Below, piece by piece: positions 1 to 10,092 of a DNA stretch of 64,000 nucleotides. This DNA comes from Paulinella micropora (Eukaryota > Cercozoa > Imbricatea > Euglyphida > Paulinellidae): assembly GCA_019918135.1 (NCBI GenBank), contig WBZZ01006336.1, positions 66,001-130,000 of the forward strand. Reading direction: 5' to 3'. The position numbers were made by a program, and so were the translations under genes. The stretch's first letter is position 1, and each line of letters starts with the position of its first letter. The notes beneath the pieces were generated by a model, which worked only from the letters and a program-made list of their open reading frames with translations, was not told the origin of the DNA and ran no database searches.

Positions 1-2356
1 ACTGGCTTATGGTGGCACTAACTATAATCGTCCGAGCGGCCAACCTGTGCAAAATAGTATTAATATTTATTTGAACAAAAAAACAGAAATCTGCGCTTAT
101 AGGTTGTAAACAAACCATTCACCACATTTGCATCTGCTGGTTTTTTCCAGGGTCGCCATTTTGGTACCGGATGTGTCATCTTGGTCCCCCAACAAAACCC
201 CCCCGCAACACCCCATGTGAAACGGTATATTAATATTGTTTAAGGGGCCCGCCTAGACCAGAAAACTGACAGTCCTGTGCTGCTAAAATAGCGAAAATTC
301 ATTGATTATTGCGGATTTTCACGGGGGGTTGGGTCGTGAAGTTATTGGTTCGACCCTTGATCTTGCTTGATCTGAGCTGAGGTTTTGGCCAGTGTCTACT
401 TGCTGTTGGAGACTGCTACTGTGAAAATTGCAGAAGCGGGGGTTCAGTTGCAGACGTAATGTATGTAGAGCATTCTGGCGTTTGGTGTGGTGCATTCTCG
501 CTTGATTTTCTTTGAACGGTTTTTCACACCCCACTTTTTTTGGTACCGGATGGGCCGGGGTAACTGACGCAGCCTGGTGCAGCTAGCAGCCGCAGAATCA
601 CATGATTTTTTGCAACCACATTTTGTGGCACTCCACGTGAACTAGGCGGCCCCCTTAAAAGGTTTAAGGGGGCAACGTAGTCCACCAGGGCGACCGGCCG
701 GTTCACTGAAAATTTGCACGGACATAACGGCATATTTGTCTTGTGGGTTGGGTCGTGAACTCAGAGTTCGACCCTTGAACAAGCTTGAACAGGGCTGAAA
801 TTTTGGCCAGTGTCTTCTTAATGTTGGGGAGGGATACTGTAAAAGTTTCAGCGTTCGAGTGCGTTCAGGTCGGTTGCAGACGTAATGTATGTAGAACATT
901 CTGGCGTTTGGTGTGGTGCATTCTCGCTTGATTTTCTTTGAACGGTTTTTCACACCCCACTTTTTTTGGTACCGGATGGGAGTAACTGACGCAGCCCGGT
1001 GCAGCTAGCAGCCGCAAAAACACATGAATTTTTTGCAACCACATTTTGTGACACTCCCCGTGAACTAGGTTGCCCCCTTAAAAGCGCCACCCCATGCATC
1101 CGTAATCTACGACAAATCTTCTTCAAACATACGTTTATCCTGTTCGCGGTGCCACCTGTGGTGGGGGGGTGGCTCTTTTTCCACCAGGTATCCTCGTCAG
1201 AAAACGGGGTTATTAAGAGCCAGACCCCCCCCTGGCTCTTATTGACGCAGGTTAAGTAGTATAACATCGTTTTTTTAAGGTCTTTTCGTGCCTCAAAATG
1301 ACACTTTTAAAAACGAATTCGCTCTCCTATTGCTAGTTTAAACTTTCAATAGGAAGCGTCAAAACAGCAAAATAACGAAATCAAAAATTTCAATCAATAC
1401 AAGCAAACAAAATAAAGAAATCTCTCTTACTCTTAATCTCGCTTTTAAATAAAAATAGAAGTCAAGCAAAAAATTTTCCGCTGTACTTTTACTTTTAAAT
1501 AAAAACAAAATCAATACGAGTCAACAATACCCCCCCCCCCCCCCCCAAATTCGCCCTCTATCTATAATCTAAAAGAGATTATAGATTTAGCACTGAGAAA
1601 AAATATATGTATTGTAAAAAGAAAAAATAAAAGACGTCCGAAAACCCTTCATTTAATAAACCTTACAAGGTTTCGAGTGAAACAATCCAATTGATTGCTT
1701 CTTCGTAATCCCCAACTTTTTTCATCAAAGCGGAGAGAGAAGGAAAGACGAGAATTTCCTCCTCTTCTCTCCCAAGAGAAACCAGAAAGAAATTTTTCTT
1801 TCTGGGTCTTCTCATGGTTATATCTCGTGAAACCCAAGCAAACAAATAATTTTCATTTCTCTCCACAGGTCTGCGGATGAAAAATGTTCGTTCTGCTTGA
1901 AGGGAAGTTTTTTTTCCTTTCCAAGCGGAGCGAAATCCCGAGGAACCCTCACTAATCGGGGTTCTTCATCTCCGGTGGCGCTTTGGCTTCCATATCTCCC
2001 CAAGGTTTCCAGAAACCTACAACCACATTATTGTCGTGAAAAAAGAAACAATAGAGTTAGGACTTACCCCCCAGCGAGGTCGACTTCGCCGACTCGTTCG
2101 GCTAGTTGGTTAGGCTCTCCCATAGTCTACCACACACACAAAAAGCATGTGTAGTAGAAATTTCTTTGAATGAGGGTGGGGTTTAAACCCCTGGTTTTAA
2201 AAAAAACCAATTTGCACTAAGTCTTTATTATTCCGAGTTGCTATTTGCACTCTCGGTTCTATAGACTCTGTGCATATTTCTATCGTTTTTACTACTAATA
2301 TCATATTCATTAATAACATCACTGGAATATTTGTTGAAAGAAGCATTAAACAATAA
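1..2356. other. AT-rich leader without convincing genes
   Basis: This stretch is AT-rich, unlike the GC-rich gene block that starts at 2357. Open frames here are short, overlap one another on both strands and show no recognisable domain. It holds a pair of long direct repeats (317-1080), a C-tract of 16 at 1531-1546, and many homopolymers. A segment at 2090-2120 faintly resembles a tRNA D-arm, but no anticodon or T-arm follows. It could be a virus terminal region or flanking host DNA; nothing in the sequence decides. Confidence 0.6.
317..1080 (+). repeat. Two long direct repeats, 426 bp apart
   Basis: A unit of roughly 330 bp at about 320-650 recurs at about 744-1080. Both copies start with a GGGTTGGGTCGTGAA-like segment, share an almost identical core (448-551 and 874-977) that includes the GGTACCGGATGGG box, and end at CCCCCTTAAAAG. 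A third, degenerate trace of the GGTACCGGATG box with a following ACCCCATGTGAA segment lies at about 164-220. No coding signal is seen. Long terminal or subterminal tandem repeats are a plausible role, but this is inference. Confidence 0.8.
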
Positions 2357-3686
2357 ATGCTCGTTCTCAATTCCAGCGAGGAAGCCCCAGTGGATCTCCC
2401 AGAGGAAAACGCCGCAGAAGCTCCAGAATCAGTCTTTTTTGGGGAGGCCCCCGTGGCGGCCGTGAAGGAAATAGCGCCGGATGACGCTCAGGCGCTGCGC
2501 GAGTTGGTATGTGTCGGCGGCGGGATGCTGTGCAGACACAACTGGGAGTACCTGAAGAATCCGAAGGCAAACCTGCTGTTTGTGTACGAGCAAACAGAAG
2601 ACAAACAGCTTGTGGGGCTGGCGCTGTGCACGCGTCCGGAGGATGAACGCCCGCCGGAGTTGGAGCCACGCAGCAGCCGCGCGGTTTACGTGCATTCGTT
2701 CGAAGTTCACCCCCGCTACCGAGGCCAGGGCGTCGGCAGCAGGTTTTGTCGCGAGCTGCTAACGCAGCTAGAACAGTACACCGACTCCGGATTTGTGTAC
2801 CTGCACAGCTATTCGGCGGCTGTGATGCGTTTTTGGCGTCGCCAGGGCTTCCAGCCTTACCAAGCCGCGCACGAACTAGCCATGCGTTACCAGCTAAGGC
2901 GTGAGACACCGCTGCCCCTGTTACTGCAAAGCGCCGGTCAGGCGCGGGAGTGCGCTGTGCGCCTGAGCTTCGGCTCCGAGGCGTGGCGGGAACGCACGGG
3001 CAACGGCGCAGAGTGCTTGGTGGATAAGGAATCGCTGCTTTGGGCGGCCAACCTGCGCGGTCCACAACGGGTCCTGCAATTCAAGGGTACTCGTGCCCGG
3101 GCGGCGCGTCTACCTCACGCGCCTGGTCGTGGAGCACTTGCACACAGGTGTGCTCACCTACAGCGACCACGAGGAGCTGTACTGTTCAAACGACAGCACG
3201 CGCGCTTTTTGGGGGGGGCGGCAGCGGTCCCGCGAGCCCGGTTTTCGGGGGGACGTGCGGCTCCTGTGCGAGGTGGACGGGCAAGAGGTGTTTTGGGGCT
3301 GGGCAACGCGGAACGAAGAACTCACGCCCGAGGCCAAGGAGCTGGGGCTGCGGTTGCTAGACGAGCAGACCTTTTGGATGTGGGGCTTGCGCTTGCACAA
3401 AAGGCGCGGAGACCAGACAGGTGGCCTGCTGCAAGCGTTGCAGGGTGACTGCAAAGTCTCGGAATGCGGGGTTGATGACTCGTTGTGGCGGGGGTGTCCG
3501 TTGCGGAAACTAGTTCTGCGTGTGCTGGCGGCCGAATATGTGTTTTTTGACCGAGAGGGGCGCCTGTCATGGCCCGCCCGGGAGGAGGCCGGGCCTGCCG
3601 ATTTAGCCAAGCAGCTATTGGCCCTAGAGGAAGGCTTTTCCACCATAGAAATGGTGGACGACGACGAACAAGACGAGGAAAAGTAA
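2357..3686 (+). pseudogene. GNAT-family N-acetyltransferase, one frameshift
   Basis: Transfers an acetyl group from acetyl-CoA to an unknown amine. Starting at the ATG at 2357, residues about 35-165 form a GNAT domain. Motif A is visible as VHPRYRGQGVGSRF (acetyl-CoA pyrophosphate loop R-G-Q-G-V-G), followed by the C-terminal FWRRQGFQPY signature. A second, unrecognised domain rich in Trp follows, and the protein ends in an acidic tail (DDDEQDEEK). The frame opened at 2357 loses protein-like character near 3085 and the sense resumes one frame over (3093-3686), so a single frameshift at about 3085-3095 splits the gene. The break is at a CCCGGG run, so a sequencing error is possible. About 440 residues if continuous. 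First gene of the GC-rich block, convergent with the zinc-finger gene. Confidence 0.75.
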
Positions 3687-4632
3687 ACCACGTTTTTTTA
3701 TTAAGTGAACTTTTCTTTGGACAAGTGCTGGATAGTTTTAATAATCTTCTTCTCCTTCTATATCACCTCGATCGCTAAAGGTTAGCAGGACAGTTTTAAT
3801 ATTCGTCCCCCTATTCTTCTTGTTTGAGAATTTACGCCACAATATTCTTTTTATTCCACCAGCACCACACACTCGCGCAGCGCTAACGCCACCTCCGAGT
3901 TACCGTCGCCAGTGTCCTCGGCTGCCTCGTACAAGCCGCCCGCTAGCCGCTCCCAGGGCTGCGCGCCAGCAACCACAGTCTGCCGGTCGTAGTACAGGTA
4001 CAACAAGCTCAAGCCCGTGCGGCCAGCGACCTCCGGCACGCGCCCGGCCCGCAGGTCCGCCAGCAAACGTTGCAGTCGCTTGAACCTGGCCGCCAGCGGC
4101 GGGTCGTGCGGCACGCCGTCCACCTCGAACCAATGCGGGTTAAAACGAATGTATATGATTGGCAGGTCCCAGAAGCTAGGGTTGGCTGCTAAGGCAGTGT
4201 TGATCTTCAGCATGCGCCCGAGCTCGTCGGTGCGCGAACTCATCGTTGCACAGCAGCAGGATGCACCGGCGGTCGCCCGGTAGCGACTGGAACTCGAGCA
4301 GGTGGAAGTCGGGGCGCGAGCTGACGGCGCCCTCAAGCTTCGGCGTGAGCTGTGAGTCACAGTGCTTGTAGAAGATGGTATTGGCAAAGTCACGGTCTAA
4401 CGCCCAGCCCTGGGCAGCGAGAAAGTCGGCTAGCTGCTGCTCGCTGTGAAAGCGCTGAGCGATGCCCTCGGTCGTGTGGCACCGCTGCACGTGGTCATCC
4501 AGCGAGCGCTCCGTGGGGCAGCGCGTGGTACATTGGAGCAGGCCTTGTCCGGTCTGAAACTTGGCTGTGCTGAACGACGCAAAGGCGCATACGTGCTGCC
4601 AGCTCTTACTTTCGTCGTGCCTGTCTAAATGC

Positions 4633-5215
4633 TTTCTGAGATTGCCAGCCAGAGCAAAGCGGGCCCCGCACTCTGGGCAGGCAAACGGCCTCTCACCAGT
4701 GTGTGTGCGAAAGTGTGCTTTCAAGTCGTTAGACTGAGAAAAACGGGCCTCGCACTCTGGGCAGGCAAACGGCCTTTCGCCAGTGTGTGTTCTAATGTGT
4801 GTTCTAAGATTGGAAGAGCAAGGCAAAGCGGGCACCGCACTCTGGGCAGACAAACGGCCTATCACCAGTGTGTGTGCGAAAGTGTGCTTTGAGAGCGCCA
4901 GAGTGAGCAAATCGGGCTTCGCACTCTGGGCAGGCAAACGGCCTTTCGCCAGTGTGTGTTCTAATGTGTCTTGTAAGATGGGCAGCCTGAGTAAAGCGGG
5001 CTTCGCATTCTGGACAGGCAAACGGCCTTTCGCCAGTGTGTGTTCTAATGTGTCTTCTAAGATTGGCAGCCTGAGTAAAGCGGGCCTCGCACTCTGGGCA
5101 GGCAAACGGCCTTTCGCCAGTGTGTGTTCTAATGTGTCTTGTAAGGTCGGTAGCCCAAGCAAATCGGGCCTCGCACTCTGGGCAGGCAAAGGGCTTCTCG
5201 TCACGGTGTGTATTA
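4633..5215 (-). repeat. 84 bp tandem repeat encoding seven zinc fingers
   Basis: Seven in-phase 84 bp units, each encoding one 28-residue C2H2 finger plus linker. On the plus strand each unit carries GGCAGGCAAACGGCCT. High nucleotide identity between units indicates recent expansion or gene conversion. One unit (about 4800-4860) differs in length by one base and causes the frameshift. Confidence 0.9.
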
Positions 5216-5583
5216 GCGGTAGTAGTCTGTCTTTGTTGTTTTTCTGCGTGCCGCGCGCACAGCGTGGGCCAGTCACGGTCCCTGGCCACGGTTGCTAGCG
5301 TCGCCAAGTTTTCGTGTTCGTAGCAGCTTTCACAGGCCGGGCGGTCGGCTGATTCTTGCCCTGCTCTCCATTCCTTAAACCACAAGCGTTGGCCAGCTAT
5401 AACCTTAAAAACAGCTCCATATTGTTGAAGCATCCTGACTCCTACTTTTTTTTCCACAAACGGCTCAGCCTTGGTCAGGCGCTGCAGCCACAACTGCACC
5501 GCGGACGAGGCTGGTGGCGCGACAGGGTCGTGTCGTCGGCGCTTTGGGTTCCCCTGCTCGCTGCTGTCACTGTTTAGCCGGCG

Positions 5584-5681
5584 CTTCTTCTTCTTCTTCT
5601 TCTTCTTCTTCTTCTTCTTCTTCTTCTTCTTCTTCTTCTTCTTCTTCTTCTTCTTCTTCTTCTTCTTCTTCTTCTTCTTCC
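5584..5681. repeat. (CTT)n microsatellite
   Basis: About 33 uninterrupted CTT triplets. On the minus strand they encode a poly-lysine run in the zinc-finger protein. The length is likely to be unstable and prone to assembly error. Confidence 0.95.
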
Positions 5682-6031
5682 GGCGTGTTAATCTCCGCGC
5701 ATGGCTTTGGCACAGCCTGAAAAGCGGTTTGCGAGAATCTGCGGCCCGTACGCAACCTCGACGGGTGAAACAGTGCTCGCACGCCGGCTGCCAATCTGTC
5801 GAACCCGTGGCGAGGCAAAACAGCCCGCCCTTGCGTACGCATAAGCTCGCGTCGCCTATCACCCCCACCGCGTCAGGGCTGCCGTACTGGCGAATGAAGA
5901 GTCCTACGGCGTGGCTATCCATCAGTCTTCCCTTTTTTTTTGCTCTCTCTCTCTCTCTTTTTTTATTGCCCTGACTTTGTCCGCCTGCCCCCTTCCCATC
6001 CCTTTTATTTGTCCCCTCGCCCTGCTTTGTT

Positions 6032-6125
6032 GGGGAGGGGGGGGGGGGGAAGTGGGTTACTTGGGGGGAGGGGAGGGGGGGGGGGGTGCCTCGCCCCCTC
6101 CCCCCTTGTCAGAGGCACCTCCCCC
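6032..6125. promoter_or_regulatory. G-tract/hairpin in RNR2 5' flank
   Basis: G-runs at 6032-6049 and 6063-6086 are followed by a C-rich stretch. GGTGCCTC (6085-6092) can pair with GAGGCACC (6112-6119). It lies 50-140 bp upstream of the RNR2 ATG. This is one member of the window-wide family of promoter-side G/C tracts. Confidence 0.6.
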
Positions 6126-6173
6126 TGCAAAAATTGTGTAGCGACATTTCTTGTCGATTTGCTCGCCCCAAAA

Positions 6174-7253
6174 ATGTCCGAAGTAAAGGCGGCCGAGGCT
6201 AAGGAGCAGGTGACCACCGCTGTGCCGAGCCCGAGCAAGAAAAGAAAGTTGGGATCGGAAGAGCCTGCCACTCCTCTACTTTTGCAACAGGATGACACCA
6301 ACTACACCCTCTTCCCACTCAAGTTTCCTGCAGCGTACGAATTCTTCAAAAAACATCAGTCGACCCAGTGGTCTTCGGAAGAGGTGGATATGACAGAGGA
6401 CGCACTACATTACAAAACAAAGCTGACGGATGACGAACGGGTCTATATCGACACGATTCTGGCCTTTTTTGCGGCGAGTGACTGCATTGTGATTGAGAAT
6501 TTGGCGCTGCGGTTTCTACAAGACATTCAGGTGCCGGAAATCAGAGCGTTTTATTGCACGCAGTTTTACATGGAGACGATCCACAGCGAAACGTATAGTT
6601 TGCTGATTCAGACTTTAGTTCCGAACAAGGAGAGGCGCCTGCAACTGTTCCGTGCGATTGAAAGTATGGATGCAATTAAAGCAAAGGCGGGCTGGGCTTT
6701 GAAGTGGATTCGCAGCGACGCAGCCTTTGCACAGCGCCTTGTGGCGTTTGCGTTCGTGGAGGGTTTGTTTTTCTCGGCGAGCTTCGCGGGGGTTTTCTAC
6801 TTCAAGAAGCGGAATCTGCTGCCCGGGCTGTCGACGTCGAATCTGTGGATCAGCCGGGACGAGGGATTGCACTGCGACTTTGCGTGCTTGCTGTACAACA
6901 AGTTTCTGGAGCCCGAGCAGCGCTTGTCGGAGAAGGTTGTGCACGAGATGGCCTTGGACGCGGTGGAGGTGGAGGAAGCGTTCGTCCGCGCAAGCCTGCC
7001 GACGGAGCTGATCGGCATGAACGCTGAGCTCATGTGTTCGTACGTGAAGCTGTGCGCGGACAGGCTGTTGGTGGCGCTCGGGTACAAGAAGATCTGGAAC
7101 GCCAAGAACCCTTTCCCCTGGATGGAGATGATCTCGATGCAGACGTCGGCCAACTTCTTTGAGCGGCGCGAGACCTCGTACCAGAAGCCCGGGATCATGG
7201 CGGCGCTGAACGGCGTGTCAAACCACAAGTTCGACACCGGTGTGGATTTCTAG
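6174..7253 (+). CDS. RNR2: Ribonucleoside-diphosphate reductase small subunit (R2)
   Basis: Class I ribonucleotide reductase R2 subunit. It holds the di-iron/tyrosyl radical cofactor and, with the large subunit R1, makes deoxyribonucleotides for virus DNA synthesis. The start is the ATG at 6174, giving 359 residues, normal for the family; the frame is open further upstream but without similarity. Expected iron ligands are all visible: Asp103 (FFAASDCIV), Glu134 and His137 (METIHSETY), Glu196 (FVEGLFF), Glu230 and His233 (RDEGLHCDF); the radical tyrosine is Tyr141. A basic KKRK patch lies at 22-25. The C-terminus (FDTGVDF) fits the short tail that docks on R1. No large subunit is in the window. 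The gene is completely open, unlike several neighbours. Confidence 0.97.
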   Translation: MSEVKAAEAKEQVTTAVPSPSKKRKLGSEEPATPLLLQQDDTNYTLFPLKFPAAYEFFKKHQSTQWSSEEVDMTEDALHYKTKLTDDERVYIDTILAFFAASDCIVIENLALRFLQDIQVPEIRAFYCTQFYMETIHSETYSLLIQTLVPNKERRLQLFRAIESMDAIKAKAGWALKWIRSDAAFAQRLVAFAFVEGLFFSASFAGVFYFKKRNLLPGLSTSNLWISRDEGLHCDFACLLYNKFLEPEQRLSEKVVHEMALDAVEVEEAFVRASLPTELIGMNAELMCSYVKLCADRLLVALGYKKIWNAKNPFPWMEMISMQTSANFFERRETSYQKPGIMAALNGVSNHKFDTGVDF

Positions 7254-7300
7254 TCCCCCCCTCCCCCCCCTGGAGTTCACTGACTCGGCAAGATGCACTG

Positions 7301-7352
7301 CCGGTTTGAACCCCACAATTCTTTTTAAAAGGAAGTTTGCTCTTGAAGTTTT
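7301..7352 (+). repeat. Dispersed direct repeat, copy A
   Basis: A 50 bp segment beginning CCGGTTTGAACCCCA and containing AAGGAAGTTTGCTCTTGAA lies downstream of RNR2. Its near copy is at 8390-8442, so the two flank the broken F-box/LRR gene. Role unknown. Confidence 0.75.
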
Positions 7353-7545
7353 CAGTGCCAGGTACAAGACTTTTTGTCAAACCTTTAATTAAAAAACCCT
7401 TTTTTTTGTACTTTATTTTGCGCGCACAAGCGGCCCACTCTCGGAAACAAAAACAAAGGCATTTGAACAAGCTCCTGTTATTAGCGCTACAGTCACTCTC
7501 AGCCGAACCTTCCCCTCCCCTCCTCCCTGCGATTCAGCTCAGACA

Positions 7546-8158
7546 TCAAAACACTGAAGCATCGCCAGCAACGTCCTCATAAAAATAGCATTCAATTAGT
7601 TGCAAGTGTGTCAGTGACTTGAACTGCTGTAATTCCGAGATTGTCACGTCTGATATGGTGTAACGTTTAAGCTGTAGCTTTTGTATACCCTGGCAGGCCG
7701 TTACCCCCCGACCGGGGGGCTGCGATAGCCGGTTCCGCTTGCCAGCTGCAGGGTGCGCAGAGCGCGGAATCCTTGTAGTACACTGAGGTCGTCGAGCTAA
7801 TCACAGCCTTCGATTACCAATCGTTCCAGCGTGGGACAGCGCTGTAAATGAGCCAGGCAGTTGACAGTGATTAGGCCGCATTGCTGAAGTGTCAGGCTCT
7901 CCAAATCTGTCAGGTTCTGCAACACTCGCAGGCTGTCGTCAGTCACCTCGTTCAGACACTTCCCTGTGTAGCTTTCCGGGCTGTAGGGAGCACCAAGCGA
8001 AACCTGTCGCAAGGGCTCAGCGCCCAAATGTCTCTGGGCAGGTTCAACAACCACGAAGACTGAGCGACCGGCTCAGTTTCTGCGCGTTGCATTTTTGCTG
8101 AGTTATTATCACAGCGGCAGACCTGCTCTGTGCCACCGGTTCTTCGTTTGCGCTCCAT
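7546..8158 (-). pseudogene. F-box/leucine-rich-repeat protein, several breaks
   Basis: F-box proteins recruit targets to SCF ubiquitin ligases; viral versions usually redirect host degradation. From the ATG at 8158 an F-box-like start is visible (LLNLPRDIWAL, residues about 36-46). Leucine-rich repeats follow in a second frame (8054-7797; LQNLTDLESLTLQQCG, LQRCPTLERLVIEGC). Repeat-like sense continues after an in-frame TAG at 7795-7797 (LDDLSVLQGFRALRTLQL). It then continues in a further frame after a G-run near 7715 (IQKLQLKRY, LTHLQLIEC) to a stop at 7546. So there are two frameshifts and one nonsense codon in 600 bp. It is short for the family. Either a decayed gene or one with several local errors. 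Confidence 0.65.
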
Positions 8159-8895
8159 TATTGTGCTCTTTGTCTTACAATATGCAAGAGAAAAAAGAAA
8201 CACATTTTTGTCGCGCGAGGTCCGACTTTTTTCCCCAAAGCCGCCATTGCGCACCAAATTTGCGCGGCTTTGAAGCAAAAGGGGGGGGGGGGGGGGCGCC
8301 GGGCACGCCGGATGAAGGAAACGTAGGTGATGTTTGGATTGCCTGCGACTCGCGCTGTAACTCGCTCGACAATGCGCAGCTAGCGCGGGCCGGTTTGAAG
8401 CCCCACGAGATTGAAAAAGGAAGTTTGCTCTTGAATTTTTCTTTTAATTAATACAAAGAATAAACGAAAGTTCTTGTGCATTTTGTAGCCTTTTTGGCTG
8501 GCGGGCCCTGCACTGCGCGCAAGTCGGCCCAAAAAAAGAACCTACTGTGTTTTCATTTTTTTTTGTGCTTTGGGATGGCTTGAGCGCAGCTAAGATTTCG
8601 GACACAGCATTTCTCTACCAACGCAGGAGGGCAACGAGGCGGAAAAAAGAGGGAAGCGAGGGGCACGGGGGATAAGGGGGAAGCCTTTCCCTCCCACCCT
8701 TCTCTCCCCCCCCCCCCAACTTGTGCTTTTTCTTCTTCTTTTTTTAAAAGATAAATAGTGAAAGGGAAAAAAGAACGAGACGCTCACGCAGCTTTTGGTT
8801 TTCTGGTTTTTAGAACAAAGGGCACCAAAAAATGAAGCCTGCCACGAAAGGGGTGCCGCAGGCTTCCGCGGAAGCTGGCCGGGCGCCGGCGGGGT
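8159..8895. promoter_or_regulatory. Divergent promoter region between F-box/LRR and Sel1 genes
   Basis: No gene is seen. It holds a G-run of 16 followed by CGCC at 8281-8300 upstream of the minus-strand F-box gene, the second copy of the dispersed repeat at 8390-8442, and pyrimidine- and purine-biased tracts at 8630-8720 upstream of the Sel1 gene. Confidence 0.5.
8390..8442 (+). repeat. Dispersed direct repeat, copy B
   Basis: Near copy of 7301-7352 (CCGGTTTGAAGCCCCA, then AAAGGAAGTTTGCTCTTGAA). Together the copies bracket the F-box/LRR remnant. Confidence 0.75.
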
Positions 8896-9876
8896 GTGAG
8901 CTACCCAGCAGCCGCGCAGGCCTCCCGAGGGGGGCTCGGGAAGGGCGCCAAGGCTGAGGAGATCGGCGAGTACAGCCGCCGGGCCGAGCAAGGGGACGCC
9001 GAGGCACAGCGCAAGCTAGGGCAGCTGTTCTACAGCGGCACGTACGTTGTGCGGAACGAAAAGAAAGCGGTGCACTGGTTTGGACAAGCGGCGTTGCAAG
9101 GAGATGCGGGTGCACAGTGCTTGCTGGGTCTGTGCCACCAGCTGGGTACCGGCACGCGCATAGACAAAGCGGAGGCTGCACGGCTTTACCTGCAGGCGGC
9201 GCAGCAAGGGGACGGTGAGGCGCAATGGCGGCTGGCCGCCTGCTACTTGCAAGGAACAGGCGTGGCCAAGGATGAAGCCTTGGCCGCGGAGTGGTACAGC
9301 AAGGCCGCTCAACAAGGGCACCAAGACTCCAAGCAGAAGCTAGCTAGCTATTACTACCGGAAAGGCTGGGGCTTCGAGTTTGAGGAGGGCAGGATGCAGG
9401 ACCTGGCACAAGCCCTGGAGTGCTACACTCGAGCGGCGGAGAACGGCAGCACCGAAGCCATGTTACGGCTGGGCGACTGCTACGCGCGGGGTGCCGCGGG
9501 ATTTCCCAAGGACGGACAGAAAGCGGCGGAGTGGTATGGGCGGGCCGCCGCCAACGGGCACGCAGATTCGCAGTACAGGCTCGGCTGGTACTCCGAGTTC
9601 CAGGAAGGTATCCCCGTCGACCTCAAGCAGGCTATGTACTGGTACAGTCTGGCCGCCGAGCAGGGCCACGCAGGCGCCGCCTACGCCCTGGGCCTGTGCT
9701 ACGAAAGCGGCAAGGGTCTGTGCACCAAGGATCAGGCCAAGGCTCTGCAGCTATACACACAGGCCGCCAGCAAGGGTCATGCAAGAGCCAAAGAAAGAGT
9801 CGGCGCCAGTGAGCGCACTTTACTAGCCAACGGGCATCACACAGAGAGGTCACTACCGACCTCCGCGTCCGCCTAA
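8896..9876 (+). CDS. Sel1-like repeat protein
   Basis: A solenoid of Sel1-type TPR-like repeats, usually a scaffold for protein-protein contacts. At least seven 36-residue repeats are visible across residues about 25-300, each with the AEAQxxLGxxYxxGxGVxxDxxxAxxWYxxAAxQG pattern. The frame is open from a GTG at 8896 and has no early in-frame ATG. An ATG at 8832 in another frame runs into this one across a GAGGGGGGC run, so the native start may be 8832 with a one-base error or frameshift near 8930. The C-terminal 25 residues are not repeat-like. Purine-rich tracts separate it from the next gene. Confidence 0.85.
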   Translation: MSYPAAAQASRGGLGKGAKAEEIGEYSRRAEQGDAEAQRKLGQLFYSGTYVVRNEKKAVHWFGQAALQGDAGAQCLLGLCHQLGTGTRIDKAEAARLYLQAAQQGDGEAQWRLAACYLQGTGVAKDEALAAEWYSKAAQQGHQDSKQKLASYYYRKGWGFEFEEGRMQDLAQALECYTRAAENGSTEAMLRLGDCYARGAAGFPKDGQKAAEWYGRAAANGHADSQYRLGWYSEFQEGIPVDLKQAMYWYSLAAEQGHAGAAYALGLCYESGKGLCTKDQAKALQLYTQAASKGHARAKERVGASERTLLANGHHTERSLPTSASA

Positions 9877-10050
9877 AAGACGACGAGAAGGGGAAAGGGG
9901 AGGGGAGAAAGAGTGAGAAGGAAGGCGGAAAGGGATGAGAGAGAGAGAGAGGGAGGGAGAGACTAGAGCAAGCCCTTTCCCCTTCCCCCTGCGCACCCCA
10001 CCCACGTCCGAACGAACGGGGCTAGTGTATAGACATACAAAGAAGAGATA

Positions 10051-10081
<31 letters not shown>

Positions 10082-10092
10082 AAGAGAAAGAA

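Larger units (their letters stand above)
3851..5922 (-). pseudogene. C2H2 zinc-finger protein with nuclease-like C-terminal domain, two frameshifts
   Basis: Likely a DNA-binding protein. From the ATG at 5922 it shows a Cys/His-rich N-terminal part, a lysine homopolymer of about 33 residues encoded by the CTT repeat on the opposite strand, then seven TFIIIA-type fingers (CPEC-x12-H-x3-H with the HTGERPF linker). The C-terminal region has the pattern of a PD-(D/E)XK-like domain common next to fingers in giant viruses: RPDFHLLEF, then ILLLCNDEFAHR, a helix, and IIYIRFNPHWF. That assignment rests on recalled family patterns. The frame breaks at about 4810-4825, inside finger five, where comparison with sister units shows one extra base, and again at about 4240 within the nuclease-like domain. 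Open segments: 5922-4804, then 5276-4176, then 4393-3851. Confidence 0.8.

Noticed and set aside
2080-2125. tRNA-like segment with GGCTAGTTGGTTAGG
   Set aside because: Only a D-arm-like stretch; no acceptor pairing, anticodon arm or T-arm on either strand.
4633-5215. Regularly spaced repeats that could suggest a CRISPR array
   Set aside because: The whole 84 bp unit, spacer part included, is conserved and codes for C2H2 fingers in one frame.
5471-5974. Plus-strand frames of poly-Phe and poly-Ser across the CTT repeat
   Set aside because: They exist only because a CTT repeat is open in all frames; the supported protein is the minus-strand zinc-finger protein.
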